From a virus, in IMG/VR virus record IMGVR_UViG_3300023083_000003, positions 1 to 42,272 of that record: a stretch of 42,272 bases of DNA; one strand, given 5' to 3'. This document shows, piece by piece, positions 6,506 to 13,927 of the stretch. The notes below the pieces were generated by a model, which saw only the letters and a program-made list of their open reading frames with translations, did not search any database and was not told the origin of the DNA. A program made the position numbers and the translations under genes. The first letter of the stretch is position 1. The number at the start of each line of letters is the position of its first letter.

Positions 6506-6597
6506 ATCAAATCACTATCGTTAAAGTCGTCAGTGCAGCACAAATACAGCATCAACGCCGCTATGCACACCAAAAATATCAACTTTGTTAAAAACAT
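6502..6597 (-). CDS. 31-residue membrane peptide at head of lysis cassette
   Basis: From ATG 6597 the peptide has one hydrophobic helix (LIFLVCIAALMLYLCC) then an acidic tail DDFNDSDLI. A longer in-frame start at 6723 would run across the promoter and into the divergent PAPS-family gene and is rejected. The ATGA overlap with the endolysin suggests it is a lysis accessory (antiholin or spanin-like), but no lipobox with a small residue before Cys is present. Confidence 0.45.
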   Translation of the reverse strand: MFLTKLIFLVCIAALMLYLCCTDDFNDSDLI

Positions 6598-6667
6598 GTA
6601 GTAAAGATAATTTAAAATTTCTATATTTGAAAATGGCAATAGTGCCGAAATTAAAAGCTTAGCAGCA
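6598..6667. promoter_or_regulatory. Divergent promoter region with TATATTTG box (6622-6629, plus strand)
   Basis: 70 bases between the lysis cassette (minus) and the PAPS-family gene (plus). A perfect Bacteroidota -7 box TATATTTG occurs at 6622-6629 on the plus strand, about 39 bases before the ATG at 6668; a nine-codon ORF beginning ATG at 6633 lies in the leader. No convincing -33 TTTG is correctly spaced. No clear minus-strand box was seen. Confidence 0.4.
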
Positions 6668-7621
6668 ATGAAAAATGTAATCGGCTCGATATCGGGCGGC
6701 GAAACATCGGGTATGTTAGCCAAAAAACTAAAAACTCTTCACGATAAAGGAATTATTAACTGTGTATTTGTTTTTATGAATACAGGGCAAGAGGATAATA
6801 AAACTTTAGACTTTGTAAACAATATTGATAAGCATTTAGGGCTAAATTTGGTTTGGTTAGAGGCCGTTGTTAACCCTATAAAAGGAAAAGGCATAACCCA
6901 CAAAATTGTAACCTATGAAACGGCCGATAGAGCAGGAAGTGTTTTTGAAGCGCATATAGCTAAATACGGTTTGCCATCAAGCGAAGCCCCGCATTGCACA
7001 AGGGATTTAAAAGGTGGATGTTGCAAATCTTTTATTGATACATTAGGATTTGATGATTACGTTATTGCCATTGGCTATCGATACGATGAGCCGAAAAGGG
7101 TAAATTTTATCAAGGCTCAAATAAAAAAACAATGGTATCCTCTCTATGAAGATAAAATAGTAAAAGCGCAAGTAAAATCATATTGGGCTAAACAACCCTT
7201 TCAATTAGGTTTAAAGGAATTTGAAGGTAATTGTAAGATGTGCTTTAAGAAAAGCGACCGCAAGTTATTAACTCAAATGTTAACCCATCCTGAATATATA
7301 CAATGGTATGTTGATATGCAATTGAAATATCCTAACGACACGAAAGGGTTGCCAACGGTTATGTTTAGGGGGAAAGAAAGTATATTTGATTTAATTGAAA
7401 GGTCAATTAAAGAGGACTTTGATTTATGGACCGAACCCGTACATAAAGGCGATGCAAAGTATGACCCTGAATATGACGATACAGATGGATGCGAAGAAAG
7501 TTGCGAGCCTTTCCCTTTAGATGATGTTTACGATAAAGTGCCCGATGATGTTGCTTTATCATATCTAAAAACAGGAAATTATAATTTGATAAAGTCTTAT
7601 ATGAATGACCTTAGTTCGTAG
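6668..7621 (+). CDS. PAPS reductase/adenine nucleotide alpha-hydrolase (PP-loop) family protein
   Basis: 317 residues. SISGGETSG at 7-15 is the PP-loop (SGGxxS) that binds ATP or an adenylated substrate. NTGQE at 38-42 follows as in CysH-like folds. HCTRDLK (Cys110), GYRYDEPKRV and GNCKMCFKKS (Cys189, Cys192) match the phage PAPS-reductase-like subfamily, where the cysteines may hold a metal or Fe-S cluster. The acidic C-terminus (EYDDTDGCEESCEP) has two more cysteines. Substrate is unknown; sulfur transfer to nucleic acid, sulfate assimilation and nucleotide metabolism are all possible. It is a single-gene plus-strand unit ending in strong hairpins. Confidence 0.8.
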   Translation: MKNVIGSISGGETSGMLAKKLKTLHDKGIINCVFVFMNTGQEDNKTLDFVNNIDKHLGLNLVWLEAVVNPIKGKGITHKIVTYETADRAGSVFEAHIAKYGLPSSEAPHCTRDLKGGCCKSFIDTLGFDDYVIAIGYRYDEPKRVNFIKAQIKKQWYPLYEDKIVKAQVKSYWAKQPFQLGLKEFEGNCKMCFKKSDRKLLTQMLTHPEYIQWYVDMQLKYPNDTKGLPTVMFRGKESIFDLIERSIKEDFDLWTEPVHKGDAKYDPEYDDTDGCEESCEPFPLDDVYDKVPDDVALSYLKTGNYNLIKSYMNDLSS

Positions 7622-7649
7622 TTTCCGCTAAGCTTCTGCGGACTTTCTC

Positions 7650-7678
7650 AGCCCCGTATCATTAATTTGATCGGGGCT
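7650..7678 (+). terminator. Intrinsic terminator of the PAPS-family gene
   Basis: AGCCCCG (7650-7656) pairs with CGGGGCT (7672-7678), and inside it ATCA pairs with TGAT, leaving a short AT loop. The stem is followed by TTTATAATT. It lies 28 bases after the stop of the PAPS-family gene. Confidence 0.75.
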
Positions 7679-7691
7679 TTATAATTAAAAA

Positions 7692-7718
7692 AGCCCCAAC
7701 GAGTTATTCGGAGGGGCT
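7692..7718. terminator. Second GC-rich hairpin, probably for the minus-strand fibre block
   Basis: AGCCCC (7692-7697) pairs with GGGGCT (7713-7718) around a 15-base loop. On the minus strand the stem is followed by TTTTTTAATTAT, so it can terminate leftward transcripts of the block ending at 7776. The same AGCCCC/GGGGCT arms occur in the neighbouring plus-strand terminator, so the pair can act on both strands. The bases 7719-7775 hold no gene. Confidence 0.65.
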
Positions 7719-7775
7719 AATAGGTAAACAAAGATAGATATAGGGCTCTAAGCGGTGTAAATATACAATCTTAAT

Positions 7776-8072
7776 TTACTTTCTAAACCACTTTACAAGC
7801 ATATTATCCACAAACGTAAACTGGCTTGCTATAGCCTTTATAACCAAGCAAAGTAGTATTGTGCCAATAGCTTCGTTATAGGTGTGTACAGGCGTTAGAT
7901 TAACCCATATAAGAACATAGGCCATTTCGGCCCAATAGTACCAGTACTGCGCAAATGCAAAGCCTTTAGCGTCCTCAATATAGGATATGTAAGCAATGCG
8001 CTTTAACAGGATAAAGAACACCGTAAACAGGGCCGATACTAAATAGATGTTTGATATATAAGCGCCTATCAT
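7776..8072 (-). CDS. Small multi-pass membrane protein
   Basis: 98 residues, three or four hydrophobic stretches (IYLVSALFTVFFILL near the N-terminus; YWAEMAYVLIWVNL; GTILLCLVIKAIASQF), ending VKWFRK. It is the last gene of the fibre block and coupled to the preceding gene (ATGA). Candidate second holin or membrane-remodelling protein; no family recognised. Confidence 0.55.
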   Translation of the reverse strand: MIGAYISNIYLVSALFTVFFILLKRIAYISYIEDAKGFAFAQYWYYWAEMAYVLIWVNLTPVHTYNEAIGTILLCLVIKAIASQFTFVDNMLVKWFRK

Positions 8073-8383
8073 TTTTTTTGTTCTTTGATAATATCCATTA
8101 ATTGCTTATTGGTATCCCGGCGATCTGTTTCCGCCTGTTTTACAATTTCGTCCAGGCGTTCATCTATGCGGTCAATTTTAGTATTGACGGCAATCATTTC
8201 CTCGCGAATACCCTCTTTTGCTGCAGACTTGATAAACTCCCGGTCTTTAGACTTTTTATACTCAAAATATTTATCGATGTATTTGCCAAGCGGATATATC
8301 AATGCAAGGAACACAAAGTTTACACTTTTTACAAATTCGCCTATTTGGTCTAAAAACGATTCATGTGTAGGTTCAGTTGGCAT
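8069..8383 (-). CDS. Membrane-anchored coiled-coil protein
   Basis: 104 residues from ATG 8383, chosen because the start at 8413 would lie deeper in the upstream gene. A single hydrophobic segment (VKSVNFVFLALIYPLGKYI, about 20-38) is followed by a long charged helix with heptads (MIAVNTKIDRIDERLDEIV). Topology resembles phage inner-membrane spanin or XhlA-like haemolysin proteins (short coiled coil plus membrane segment), though here the order is membrane segment first. Probably lysis-associated. Confidence 0.55.
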   Translation of the reverse strand: MPTEPTHESFLDQIGEFVKSVNFVFLALIYPLGKYIDKYFEYKKSKDREFIKSAAKEGIREEMIAVNTKIDRIDERLDEIVKQAETDRRDTNKQLMDIIKEQKK

Positions 8384-8756
8384 CCTTGTATGTTTGTAGT
8401 TTAAATATTCCATGCCTCACACCGCTAAATAATATCAGCATAGATACTACAAATGTCGAGCCATTAAAAATGTAAAAGTAGCGTTTAAAATTCAAGTCCA
8501 ATATACCATGAAAAACCAATATAACCAAAAATTGATTTATCAGTAAAGCAGCAATCAATATGCGGTTAAATTCTTGCTGCCAGTAATTGGTTATGCCGAT
8601 GTAATTATTAAACGCATAATACCCGATAGCAAACCCCAAAGTGTAATTATACCATAGCTTTGAATAATGGATTTCAATTAAACCAAAATAGCACATGTAT
8701 AAGTTGATGCTTAATACATATGCTATTACGGCTAATATAGTTAGTGTGCCTTTCAT
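8373..8756 (-). CDS. Four-helix membrane protein
   Basis: 127 residues with four predicted helices: LTILAVIAYVLSINLYMCYF, YTLGFAIGYYAFNNYIGI, ILIAALLINQFLVILVF and STFVVSMLILFSGV. Aromatic-rich and without a conserved motif. Coupled to the preceding gene by ATGA. Could be a holin or a host-envelope-modifying protein. Confidence 0.55.
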   Translation of the reverse strand: MKGTLTILAVIAYVLSINLYMCYFGLIEIHYSKLWYNYTLGFAIGYYAFNNYIGITNYWQQEFNRILIAALLINQFLVILVFHGILDLNFKRYFYIFNGSTFVVSMLILFSGVRHGIFKLQTYKDAN

Positions 8757-8983
8757 TTACCAATGTTGGGTACGCAACGCTTTAACACGCTATCCCAATA
8801 ATAGCCAGGGCTGCATGTCGGATCGCCTTGCGCCGCCACTTCATCGCTATCCCTTAATTCCTGTATCTTGCCGATAAGCCACTCTAAGGCTTCAACGCCT
8901 AATTGTTTTACCAATTGTAATACCACGCCTTTTAGGATTCCATCCCAAAGTCCATTTGCTTTATTTTGCTGTTCTGTGTTCAT
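8753..8983 (-). CDS. Small hypothetical protein with amphipathic helix and Cys pair
   Basis: 76 residues: N-terminal helix (GILKGVVLQLVKQLGVEALEWLIGKIQEL, described by position about 15-43) and a C-terminal segment DPTCSPGYYWDSVLKRCVP with two cysteines that may form a disulfide outside the cytoplasm. No signal peptide. Located directly after the anchored fibre-block protein. Similar Cys-Pro-Gly-Tyr endings occur in small phage-encoded Bacteroidota proteins of unknown role. Confidence 0.5.
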   Translation of the reverse strand: MNTEQQNKANGLWDGILKGVVLQLVKQLGVEALEWLIGKIQELRDSDEVAAQGDPTCSPGYYWDSVLKRCVPNIGK

Positions 8984-8984
8984 G

Positions 8985-9623
8985 TTAATTTAGTGAATTT
9001 GTTGATGATATGTTTAACGCCGCATAATCAAGCGTTACAGTACCTAGTGTGCCGTTGCTTAAGGCCACTTCAAGGTAAAAACCGTTTGTTCTAACAACCT
9101 GTATAATATTAGCCGGCAGTGTTTGGTCGAATGGGCGATGTGTTACGTAGCTTACAGGCCCTAAATCACTGTACTGGTCGGTATCGGGATTTGGAAAGTA
9201 AGCAGGAACACCCGGGCTTGTACCATTGGGTATAACAAACCTATAACGGAGGCTTACAGGTGTTGTTAGTAATGTTGATGAACATGCGCCTGTAAAATAC
9301 ATTAAGTAGTTCACATCGGTTGTATTGTAAAACTTAAATATCTTATTAGTGGCGTCCCAATACACCATCGGGTTACCAGTTGTGGGATCGTTCTGAAAAG
9401 TATTTAGATTATACGTCGAAGTGCCCGAGAAATCTACCTTTTGATACGTGGTCGATAATGTCAATGAAGCTGAACGGCTAACCCGCATACGCGGTTGCGT
9501 CATAGAGTAGCCATATTGCTTAAAGCTACTGAAGGTAAATAACCCCGACAACACGATGCAAAAAGCGAATAAGAAATATAGTGCGCCTTTGATTGTTTTT
9601 ATATCCTTTCCTTGAATTTCCAT
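8985..9623 (-). CDS. Membrane-anchored beta-rich tail/fibre-associated protein
   Basis: 212 residues from ATG 9623 (1 base after the fibre stop; the longer start at 9683 would overlap the fibre gene by 59 bases). Residues about 12-32 (IKGALYFLFAFCIVLSGLF) form an N-terminal anchor, followed by a Ser/Thr-rich beta domain (SASLTLSTTYQKVDFSGTST). The second half (TLPANIIQVVRTNGFYLEV) resembles fibre-associated beta sandwiches. A membrane anchor on a virion-type domain is odd. It may be a fibre chaperone or a surface decoration left in the host envelope. Confidence 0.5.
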   Translation of the reverse strand: MEIQGKDIKTIKGALYFLFAFCIVLSGLFTFSSFKQYGYSMTQPRMRVSRSASLTLSTTYQKVDFSGTSTYNLNTFQNDPTTGNPMVYWDATNKIFKFYNTTDVNYLMYFTGACSSTLLTTPVSLRYRFVIPNGTSPGVPAYFPNPDTDQYSDLGPVSYVTHRPFDQTLPANIIQVVRTNGFYLEVALSNGTLGTVTLDYAALNISSTNSLN

Positions 9624-9624
9624 A

Positions 9625-12600
9625 CTATTCTTTGTTAAAGTAAGTGGCATCCTGTACCAATGTAACTGCTGAACCAGGAGCAATAGTAATACTACTTACT
9701 GCCGAGCCATCATAGATAGTTGATCCCGTGTTACTGTTTAAGGTTATATTTCCTGAACCCCTGTTTTTAATTGTTATGATATCGGATCTTGTTGCGTTAC
9801 CGGCGCTTACTGCAGGTAGCGTATAGGTAGATGTGGTGCCTGTAAATACGTAATCGCGTCCGTATGCTACAGTTAGCGTACCGGCTGATGAAACTATAAC
9901 GGCTGGTGATACGGTTGCTGCTGTGGCGTAATAATTAGCTGCAATCTTGCCAACTATATTAGTTGTAGCATTCTTGACTAATATACTATCAGTACCGGCT
10001 GTACCTGATGAAGTAGCCCGTAGCTTATAGGTTGCGCTTTCAACGTTACCACTAAATATATTAGAGGTTACAGATCCATTACCAAACTTATAAGTGTTGC
10101 TTGTTGATACTTGCGCGCCAAACCCAAACGCACCAACATTGGTTAAATTATCAGCAAGCGTGAATGTTTGGTAACCATAAAAAGTGGAATTTGAAAAATT
10201 ATAAGCGGGGAATGAGTTATTGTAACCCGATTGATATCCTCCGCCTGTATTATTAGAACCTGTTTGCAATGTTAAAAAAGATTGCGCGCCAAAAGAGCTG
10301 TTCCTAACACCCGTTGTAACCGCCCTTTGTGATTGTGTACCTAAAGCCGTAGCAAGAGATGTCCCCGAACCGTTCATTAATGCCTCGTGCCCAATACCTA
10401 CGTTTGAATTTAACAATGTATTTTGGCCTGATCTACTACCGATATATACAGAAAGTTTTGAGTTTGAGAATTGACCGGATTGATAGCCATTAAAAACATC
10501 ATCATTGATGTTTACAGAGGTGTTACCCGCCAAGTACCCATTAATCGTATTGTTAGACCCAGTTTGGCTTCTATAGAAAGCGTTAGATCCTGTAATAGTA
10601 TTCCCACTTGCTGTAGTGTTTGAGAACCCTGCATATGCGCCGTTAAAGGTGTTGGCTAAGCCAGTTGTATTGCTGTTACCAGCATACGCTCCGTTAAAAA
10701 CGTTGTAAGATCCCGTATTTGCCTGCCCCGAGAACGCCCCATTGAATGTGTTATAAACGTTTGTTAGCCCTGCCGCCCCAGAGTTTGCACCGTTGTAAAC
10801 ATTAAACTGTCCTGTTGTGGTCTTACCACCTGCATTCGTGCCGCTTAATATATTATTATTAGCCGTAGTTATTGCCGCGCCTGCACCAACACCAGCGCGG
10901 ATGTTACCCTGTCTTACAATGCCATATCTACCAGGATAAAGCCCGTTTAAATAAGCGTTTAAAGTGTCGGCTATTAATTGGTGTCCGGCTGCATTGTAGT
11001 GGACGCTATCAGATTGAAAATTACTAAAACCGCCATGATTTAACATCAAGTGGTAAAGGTCATAGTAATTTGTGCCGTATGCTGTGGCTACCTGCCTAAC
11101 CTTACGGGCAAAGGCAGTTAAAACTGTCCCTGATGTAGATTGCTTTAAGGATGGGGCCAGTAGTATAATTCTATCGCCCGGCCAACCTTTAATGTTTTTC
11201 GCGTGGTTTAAAACGGTATCATAAGCCATTCGAAAAGTCGATGTATCCGTTGCCAACTCGTTCGTTCCGTAGGCAAATGATAGTAACGAATTTTGACCGT
11301 TATAATACGGAATCTGATTTAAACGTTGCGTCATTGCCAATGTAGCAAATGCCGGTACAGCCGTAGCCTGTAATGAGGTAGATGCAATACCTTGATTGTT
11401 TTCACCGACTTTAGCAAGTGCTGAATAAACAGTTGTCCATTTTTGCGCTGGTGTTATTCCAACCCCTTGCGTATTGCTATCACCGAAATAAGTTACTATT
11501 GCCGATGAACTATCTGCCTTTACAGGACCTGTATTACCTTTAACAGCCCCCCAATCAGGAATCCACCTGTCATCTAACATGCCATTTGCTGAGTAATTAG
11601 CGCTGTATGTAATACCTTTAGATGTTATACCATCGAACGCAGATATACCATCAGTATAAAGTTCTATGCCCCTACTGCCCTCGCCTTTTCTAAAAGCATA
11701 TAATCCGACAACCGAATCATCTAATTGTATAGTGTTTTTAAATTGTGCATCTGTTTCTATTGTATCGTTGTAATTGGCTACCGTGTTTAAAACAAATCCA
11801 TTGCCCACACTGTGTCGGGTTACTGTCGAACCGCCAGATGATATTCGTGTATTATTAAAATTGTTGCCCCATGTCTGGGTATTGTTAATTAGTCCATCAT
11901 CGAAACGGTATCCAAATGTTTGATAGAATAAGCTATTGGTAATTTCGGTTTTAGTTTGCGATAATGCCCCGCCAAGCTTAATATCAGCACCTGTTTTAGT
12001 CAAACCATTGCTTGCTGCAACACCGGATGTTATCGCCGCATCAACATAACCTTTATCCACCAAAGAGAAATCGGTAAAGCCAGCCCTGTAATCTGCGGAA
12101 TATTGTAAACCACCCTCCGATAAACCGTTTTCGAAATAAGCCCCACCAACCCCATTTAAACTAAAGCCTTGCGCTTCGCCATTACCGTATATCTGCAAAT
12201 AAGCAGAGCTTGGTTGCAAGTGTATAACCGCATTTCCAGATGGGTTGGTTATTGTGTGATCGTAAGTGTATTGCCCTATCGTCGTAACGCTACCTACATT
12301 GGTAAATTTAAGATCCGTAAAACTACCCCCCGTTGCCAGGTTAATACTATTGCCGTTCGGGCTTGACCATAACGGCCCTAACCTGGTAGATTGCAACGTT
12401 CCATCATTTGAAACTATTGCACCGAAAATAGACTGTGTGCCTGTGAATGAATTACCGCCGTTTAGCTTAGCGTAATACCCGCGTAAGTATTTAGAGTTAA
12501 CTAAAAAATCATACTTGCCCAATGCGGGGTTTTGCATGTAATATTGCCGCCCGTATTGGCTTGTCTTATAGTAAATTCCGAAAGTGGCTAATTTGGTTGT

Positions 12601-12690
12601 GCCCGTAGCAGTAGTATCTTCTGCGGGGGTTACTTGCGCCATTCCTGTCGCGCCAATCAGTAATAATAGTGCCGTTAAGAGTTTCTTCAT
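9625..12690 (-). CDS. Large tail-fibre-like protein with SGNH hydrolase domain and signal peptide
   Basis: 1021 residues. Residues 1-19 form a Sec-type signal peptide with a GMAQ cleavage site. Residues about 395-585 are an SGNH/GDSL hydrolase: FGDSNT with Ser405, YGTNE with Asn477, and DSVHYN with Asp561 and His564 as the catalytic block V pair. Such domains deacetylate surface polysaccharide or cleave esters. Residues about 610-870 are short NTFNGAYAGxSNTT-type repeats, as in trimeric beta-roll stalks. The C-terminus is a beta domain seen at phage fibre ends. Probable receptor-binding fibre that trims the host capsule or glycan. Its start overlaps the stop of the Com-like gene (ATGA). Confidence 0.8.
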   Translation of the reverse strand: MKKLLTALLLLIGATGMAQVTPAEDTTATGTTKLATFGIYYKTSQYGRQYYMQNPALGKYDFLVNSKYLRGYYAKLNGGNSFTGTQSIFGAIVSNDGTLQSTRLGPLWSSPNGNSINLATGGSFTDLKFTNVGSVTTIGQYTYDHTITNPSGNAVIHLQPSSAYLQIYGNGEAQGFSLNGVGGAYFENGLSEGGLQYSADYRAGFTDFSLVDKGYVDAAITSGVAASNGLTKTGADIKLGGALSQTKTEITNSLFYQTFGYRFDDGLINNTQTWGNNFNNTRISSGGSTVTRHSVGNGFVLNTVANYNDTIETDAQFKNTIQLDDSVVGLYAFRKGEGSRGIELYTDGISAFDGITSKGITYSANYSANGMLDDRWIPDWGAVKGNTGPVKADSSSAIVTYFGDSNTQGVGITPAQKWTTVYSALAKVGENNQGIASTSLQATAVPAFATLAMTQRLNQIPYYNGQNSLLSFAYGTNELATDTSTFRMAYDTVLNHAKNIKGWPGDRIILLAPSLKQSTSGTVLTAFARKVRQVATAYGTNYYDLYHLMLNHGGFSNFQSDSVHYNAAGHQLIADTLNAYLNGLYPGRYGIVRQGNIRAGVGAGAAITTANNNILSGTNAGGKTTTGQFNVYNGANSGAAGLTNVYNTFNGAFSGQANTGSYNVFNGAYAGNSNTTGLANTFNGAYAGFSNTTASGNTITGSNAFYRSQTGSNNTINGYLAGNTSVNINDDVFNGYQSGQFSNSKLSVYIGSRSGQNTLLNSNVGIGHEALMNGSGTSLATALGTQSQRAVTTGVRNSSFGAQSFLTLQTGSNNTGGGYQSGYNNSFPAYNFSNSTFYGYQTFTLADNLTNVGAFGFGAQVSTSNTYKFGNGSVTSNIFSGNVESATYKLRATSSGTAGTDSILVKNATTNIVGKIAANYYATAATVSPAVIVSSAGTLTVAYGRDYVFTGTTSTYTLPAVSAGNATRSDIITIKNRGSGNITLNSNTGSTIYDGSAVSSITIAPGSAVTLVQDATYFNKE
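10080..10865 (-). repeat. Coding region for degenerate fibre-stalk repeats
   Basis: This part of the fibre gene encodes roughly ten copies of a 20-25-residue unit with core N-T-F/I-x-G-x-x-A/S-G, for example YNTFNGAFSG, YNVFNGAYAG, ANTFNGAYAG, NNTINGYLAG. DNA-level repetition has diverged, so this is a protein-level repeat. Such units form beta-roll stalks in trimeric adhesins and can change copy number by recombination. Confidence 0.65.
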
Positions 12691-12830
12691 TGCAAATCTC
12701 GCTTGTCTTTAAGCGGGTCTTTGCCTGTCTGGTTTAAGGTATTACATTTATAGCATTTGATTTCCACATATCCCCTGCCGTCATGCTTAAAAAGCAGGCG
12801 TTTACATTTAGAGCAATGGTGTTCAATCAT
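12687..12830 (-). CDS. Com-family zinc-ribbon protein (Mu Com-like)
   Basis: 47 residues. CSKCKRLLFKHDGRGYVEIKCYKCNTLNQ pattern (Cys6-x2-Cys9 and Cys26-x2-Cys29 with IEIKC-like strand between) matches the Com family, whose Mu member is a zinc-finger translational activator of mom. The stop overlaps the fibre start (ATGA), the same overlapping arrangement as com-mom in Mu, though the downstream gene here is the SGNH fibre. It may control translation of the fibre. A TATATTTA box (complement of 12835-12842) lies 4 bases upstream of its ATG. Confidence 0.75.
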   Translation of the reverse strand: MIEHHCSKCKRLLFKHDGRGYVEIKCYKCNTLNQTGKDPLKDKRDLQ

Positions 12831-12945
12831 GTCGTAAATATAGCTAAATAAAATAAATAAAAAATATTTTCAAAAAACACTTGACAATACATAAATATGT
12901 ATTACCTTTACATCAACAAACACAAACAATAAAAACTTATCAGTT
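12831..12945. promoter_or_regulatory. Divergent promoter region with operator-like palindrome
   Basis: 115 bases between the Com-like gene (minus) and plus island 2. Plus strand: TTGACA at 12881-12886, 16-base spacer, TACCTTTA at 12903-12910, then a 35-base leader to the ATG at 12946. Minus strand: TATATTTA at 12842-12835. The plus -7 sequence TACCTTTA is the same 8-mer as at 2439-2446, hinting at shared control. Confidence 0.55.
12886..12903. promoter_or_regulatory. Perfect 8+2+8 palindrome between promoter elements
   Basis: AATACATA (12886-12893), AA, TATGTATT (12896-12903) form a perfect inverted repeat that exactly fills the space between the -33-like and -7-like boxes. That is a usual operator position, where a bound dimer would block RNA polymerase. 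Candidate binder: an RHH protein of this phage, for example the one at 13223, or a host regulator. Confidence 0.55.
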
Positions 12946-13143
12946 ATGAAAACGTTAACACAAAATTCAAAAGGCCAATACATCGTTACTGAAAACGGAA
13001 TTATAATTAACAGTCTTGCTGTTTCTGTTTATGATAGGCTTCTGCTTATATTAAGCAATGCGCCAAATGTACAAAGAATGCCTCTAGGTGCAGAGCCAAA
13101 GGGTATTGCTGTATTTTATGGCGAAATACCATACATTGACTAA
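12946..13143 (+). CDS. Hypothetical protein, first gene of plus island 2
   Basis: 65 residues: strand-rich start (TQNSKGQYIVTENGIIINS), then a helix (VYDRLLLILSNA) and a loop with GAEPKGIAVFYGE. Follows the palindrome-bearing promoter with a 35-base leader. Family not recognised. Not an RHH by eye. Confidence 0.55.
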   Translation: MKTLTQNSKGQYIVTENGIIINSLAVSVYDRLLLILSNAPNVQRMPLGAEPKGIAVFYGEIPYID

Positions 13144-13222
13144 CCCCTTGTTTTACCTGCTAAGTTTACCTGTCGCCACCGCAACGCTCACAAGGCTTGC
13201 GGATTTGGCGGTAAAAAGCAAT

Positions 13223-13348
13223 ATGAAAAAAAGACAAAACTTTATATTTGACATGGAGCTAATATTAAAGGCTCGAACAAAGGCCGCTTCATTGGGCCTT
13301 TCACTAACAAAAGTAATCACCGAACTATTAACCAATTGGATAAAATGA
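13223..13348 (+). CDS. Ribbon-helix-helix DNA-binding protein
   Basis: 41 residues: basic start KKRQNF, strand NFIFDME, helix LILKARTKAASLG, turn LSLT, helix KVITELLTNWI. This is a minimal RHH. ATG at 13223 is chosen; the in-frame start at 13088 would overlap the previous gene and add an unrelated N-terminus. Its TGA overlaps the ATG at 13345. Likely regulator acting as a dimer. Confidence 0.65.
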   Translation: MKKRQNFIFDMELILKARTKAASLGLSLTKVITELLTNWIK

Positions 13349-13521
13349 AAACAGAATTAAAATTAGCAGAAGATGCCCAGTATACAATATCTATCATTGA
13401 TGAAAATCGTGGCATATCAATATCTATTGACGATAAAGATAACGAGAACGTAAATGATTATGGTATAGATAAAGAACAGGCAATACAATTAATTAAATTC
13501 CTTACCAAATTCGCTTTGTAA
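13345..13521 (+). CDS. Small acidic hypothetical protein
   Basis: 58 residues, strongly acidic (IDDKDNENVNDYGIDKEQ) with an N-terminal strand pattern and a C-terminal helix (AIQLIKFLTKFAL). Encoded directly after the RHH protein (ATGA overlap). An acidic partner of a DNA-binding protein, such as an antirepressor or DNA mimic, is conceivable but is inference from charge and position only. Confidence 0.5.
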   Translation: MKTELKLAEDAQYTISIIDENRGISISIDDKDNENVNDYGIDKEQAIQLIKFLTKFAL

Positions 13522-13522
13522 A

Positions 13523-13720
13523 ATGAAAACCCTCATCCTCGCAGCCGCCATATTTGTAACCTCACATGGTAAGCAGATTAAGCTAACAAACGAGCAATAT
13601 CGTTCTTTACAAACATACAGTACCAACAATGTTAAAGCAACCCTGGCGGCTTGTGATAAAGGGTGCGACATTAGAAACAACGAAGCGGCAGACCAAATAT
13701 TTAAATTTTTAGGAAAATGA
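13523..13720 (+). CDS. Small hypothetical protein with hydrophobic N-terminus
   Basis: 65 residues. The N-terminus MKTLILAAAIFVTSHG could be a weak signal peptide or a buried strand-helix; the rest (KLTNEQYRSLQTYSTNN, then CDKGCDIRNNEAAD) contains two cysteines. Starts 1 base after the preceding stop. No family recognised. Confidence 0.5.
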   Translation: MKTLILAAAIFVTSHGKQIKLTNEQYRSLQTYSTNNVKATLAACDKGCDIRNNEAADQIFKFLGK

Positions 13721-13923
13721 AAGCAAAAATAACGACATTTTTAACATCGGTATCTATATCATGGGTATTAATTCTATTCGCTTTCACTATCGCTGGTGGC
13801 GGATTAAACCCTCTTATTTGGTCTGATTCAATACGTGGCTTTTGCTGTTTTGTAATGCTAATAGCCGCAACTGGATGTGCAACATTTATAATACTAATGG
13901 ACGATGAAACCGAAAAATATTAA
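13717..13923 (+). CDS. Two-helix membrane protein
   Basis: 68 residues with two hydrophobic helices (VSISWVLILFAFTIAGGG; GFCCFVMLIAATGCATFIIL) and a charged tail DDETEKY. Coupled to the upstream gene by ATGA. Holin-like topology, but in an early-style plus cluster, so more probably an envelope or superinfection-exclusion protein. Confidence 0.5.
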   Translation: MKAKITTFLTSVSISWVLILFAFTIAGGGLNPLIWSDSIRGFCCFVMLIAATGCATFIILMDDETEKY

Positions 13924-13927
13924 TACC

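Noticed and set aside
6598-6723. 5' extension of the 31-residue membrane gene to 6723
   Set aside because: Would run across the divergent promoter and into the PAPS-family gene; the ATG at 6597 is in a better position.
10080-10865. CRISPR array or DNA tandem repeats in the fibre gene
   Set aside because: Repeats exist at protein level only and are degenerate; they lie inside an open reading frame.
12886-12903. CRISPR-like or transposon inverted repeat
   Set aside because: Single 18-base palindrome with no spacers or transposase; better explained as an operator.
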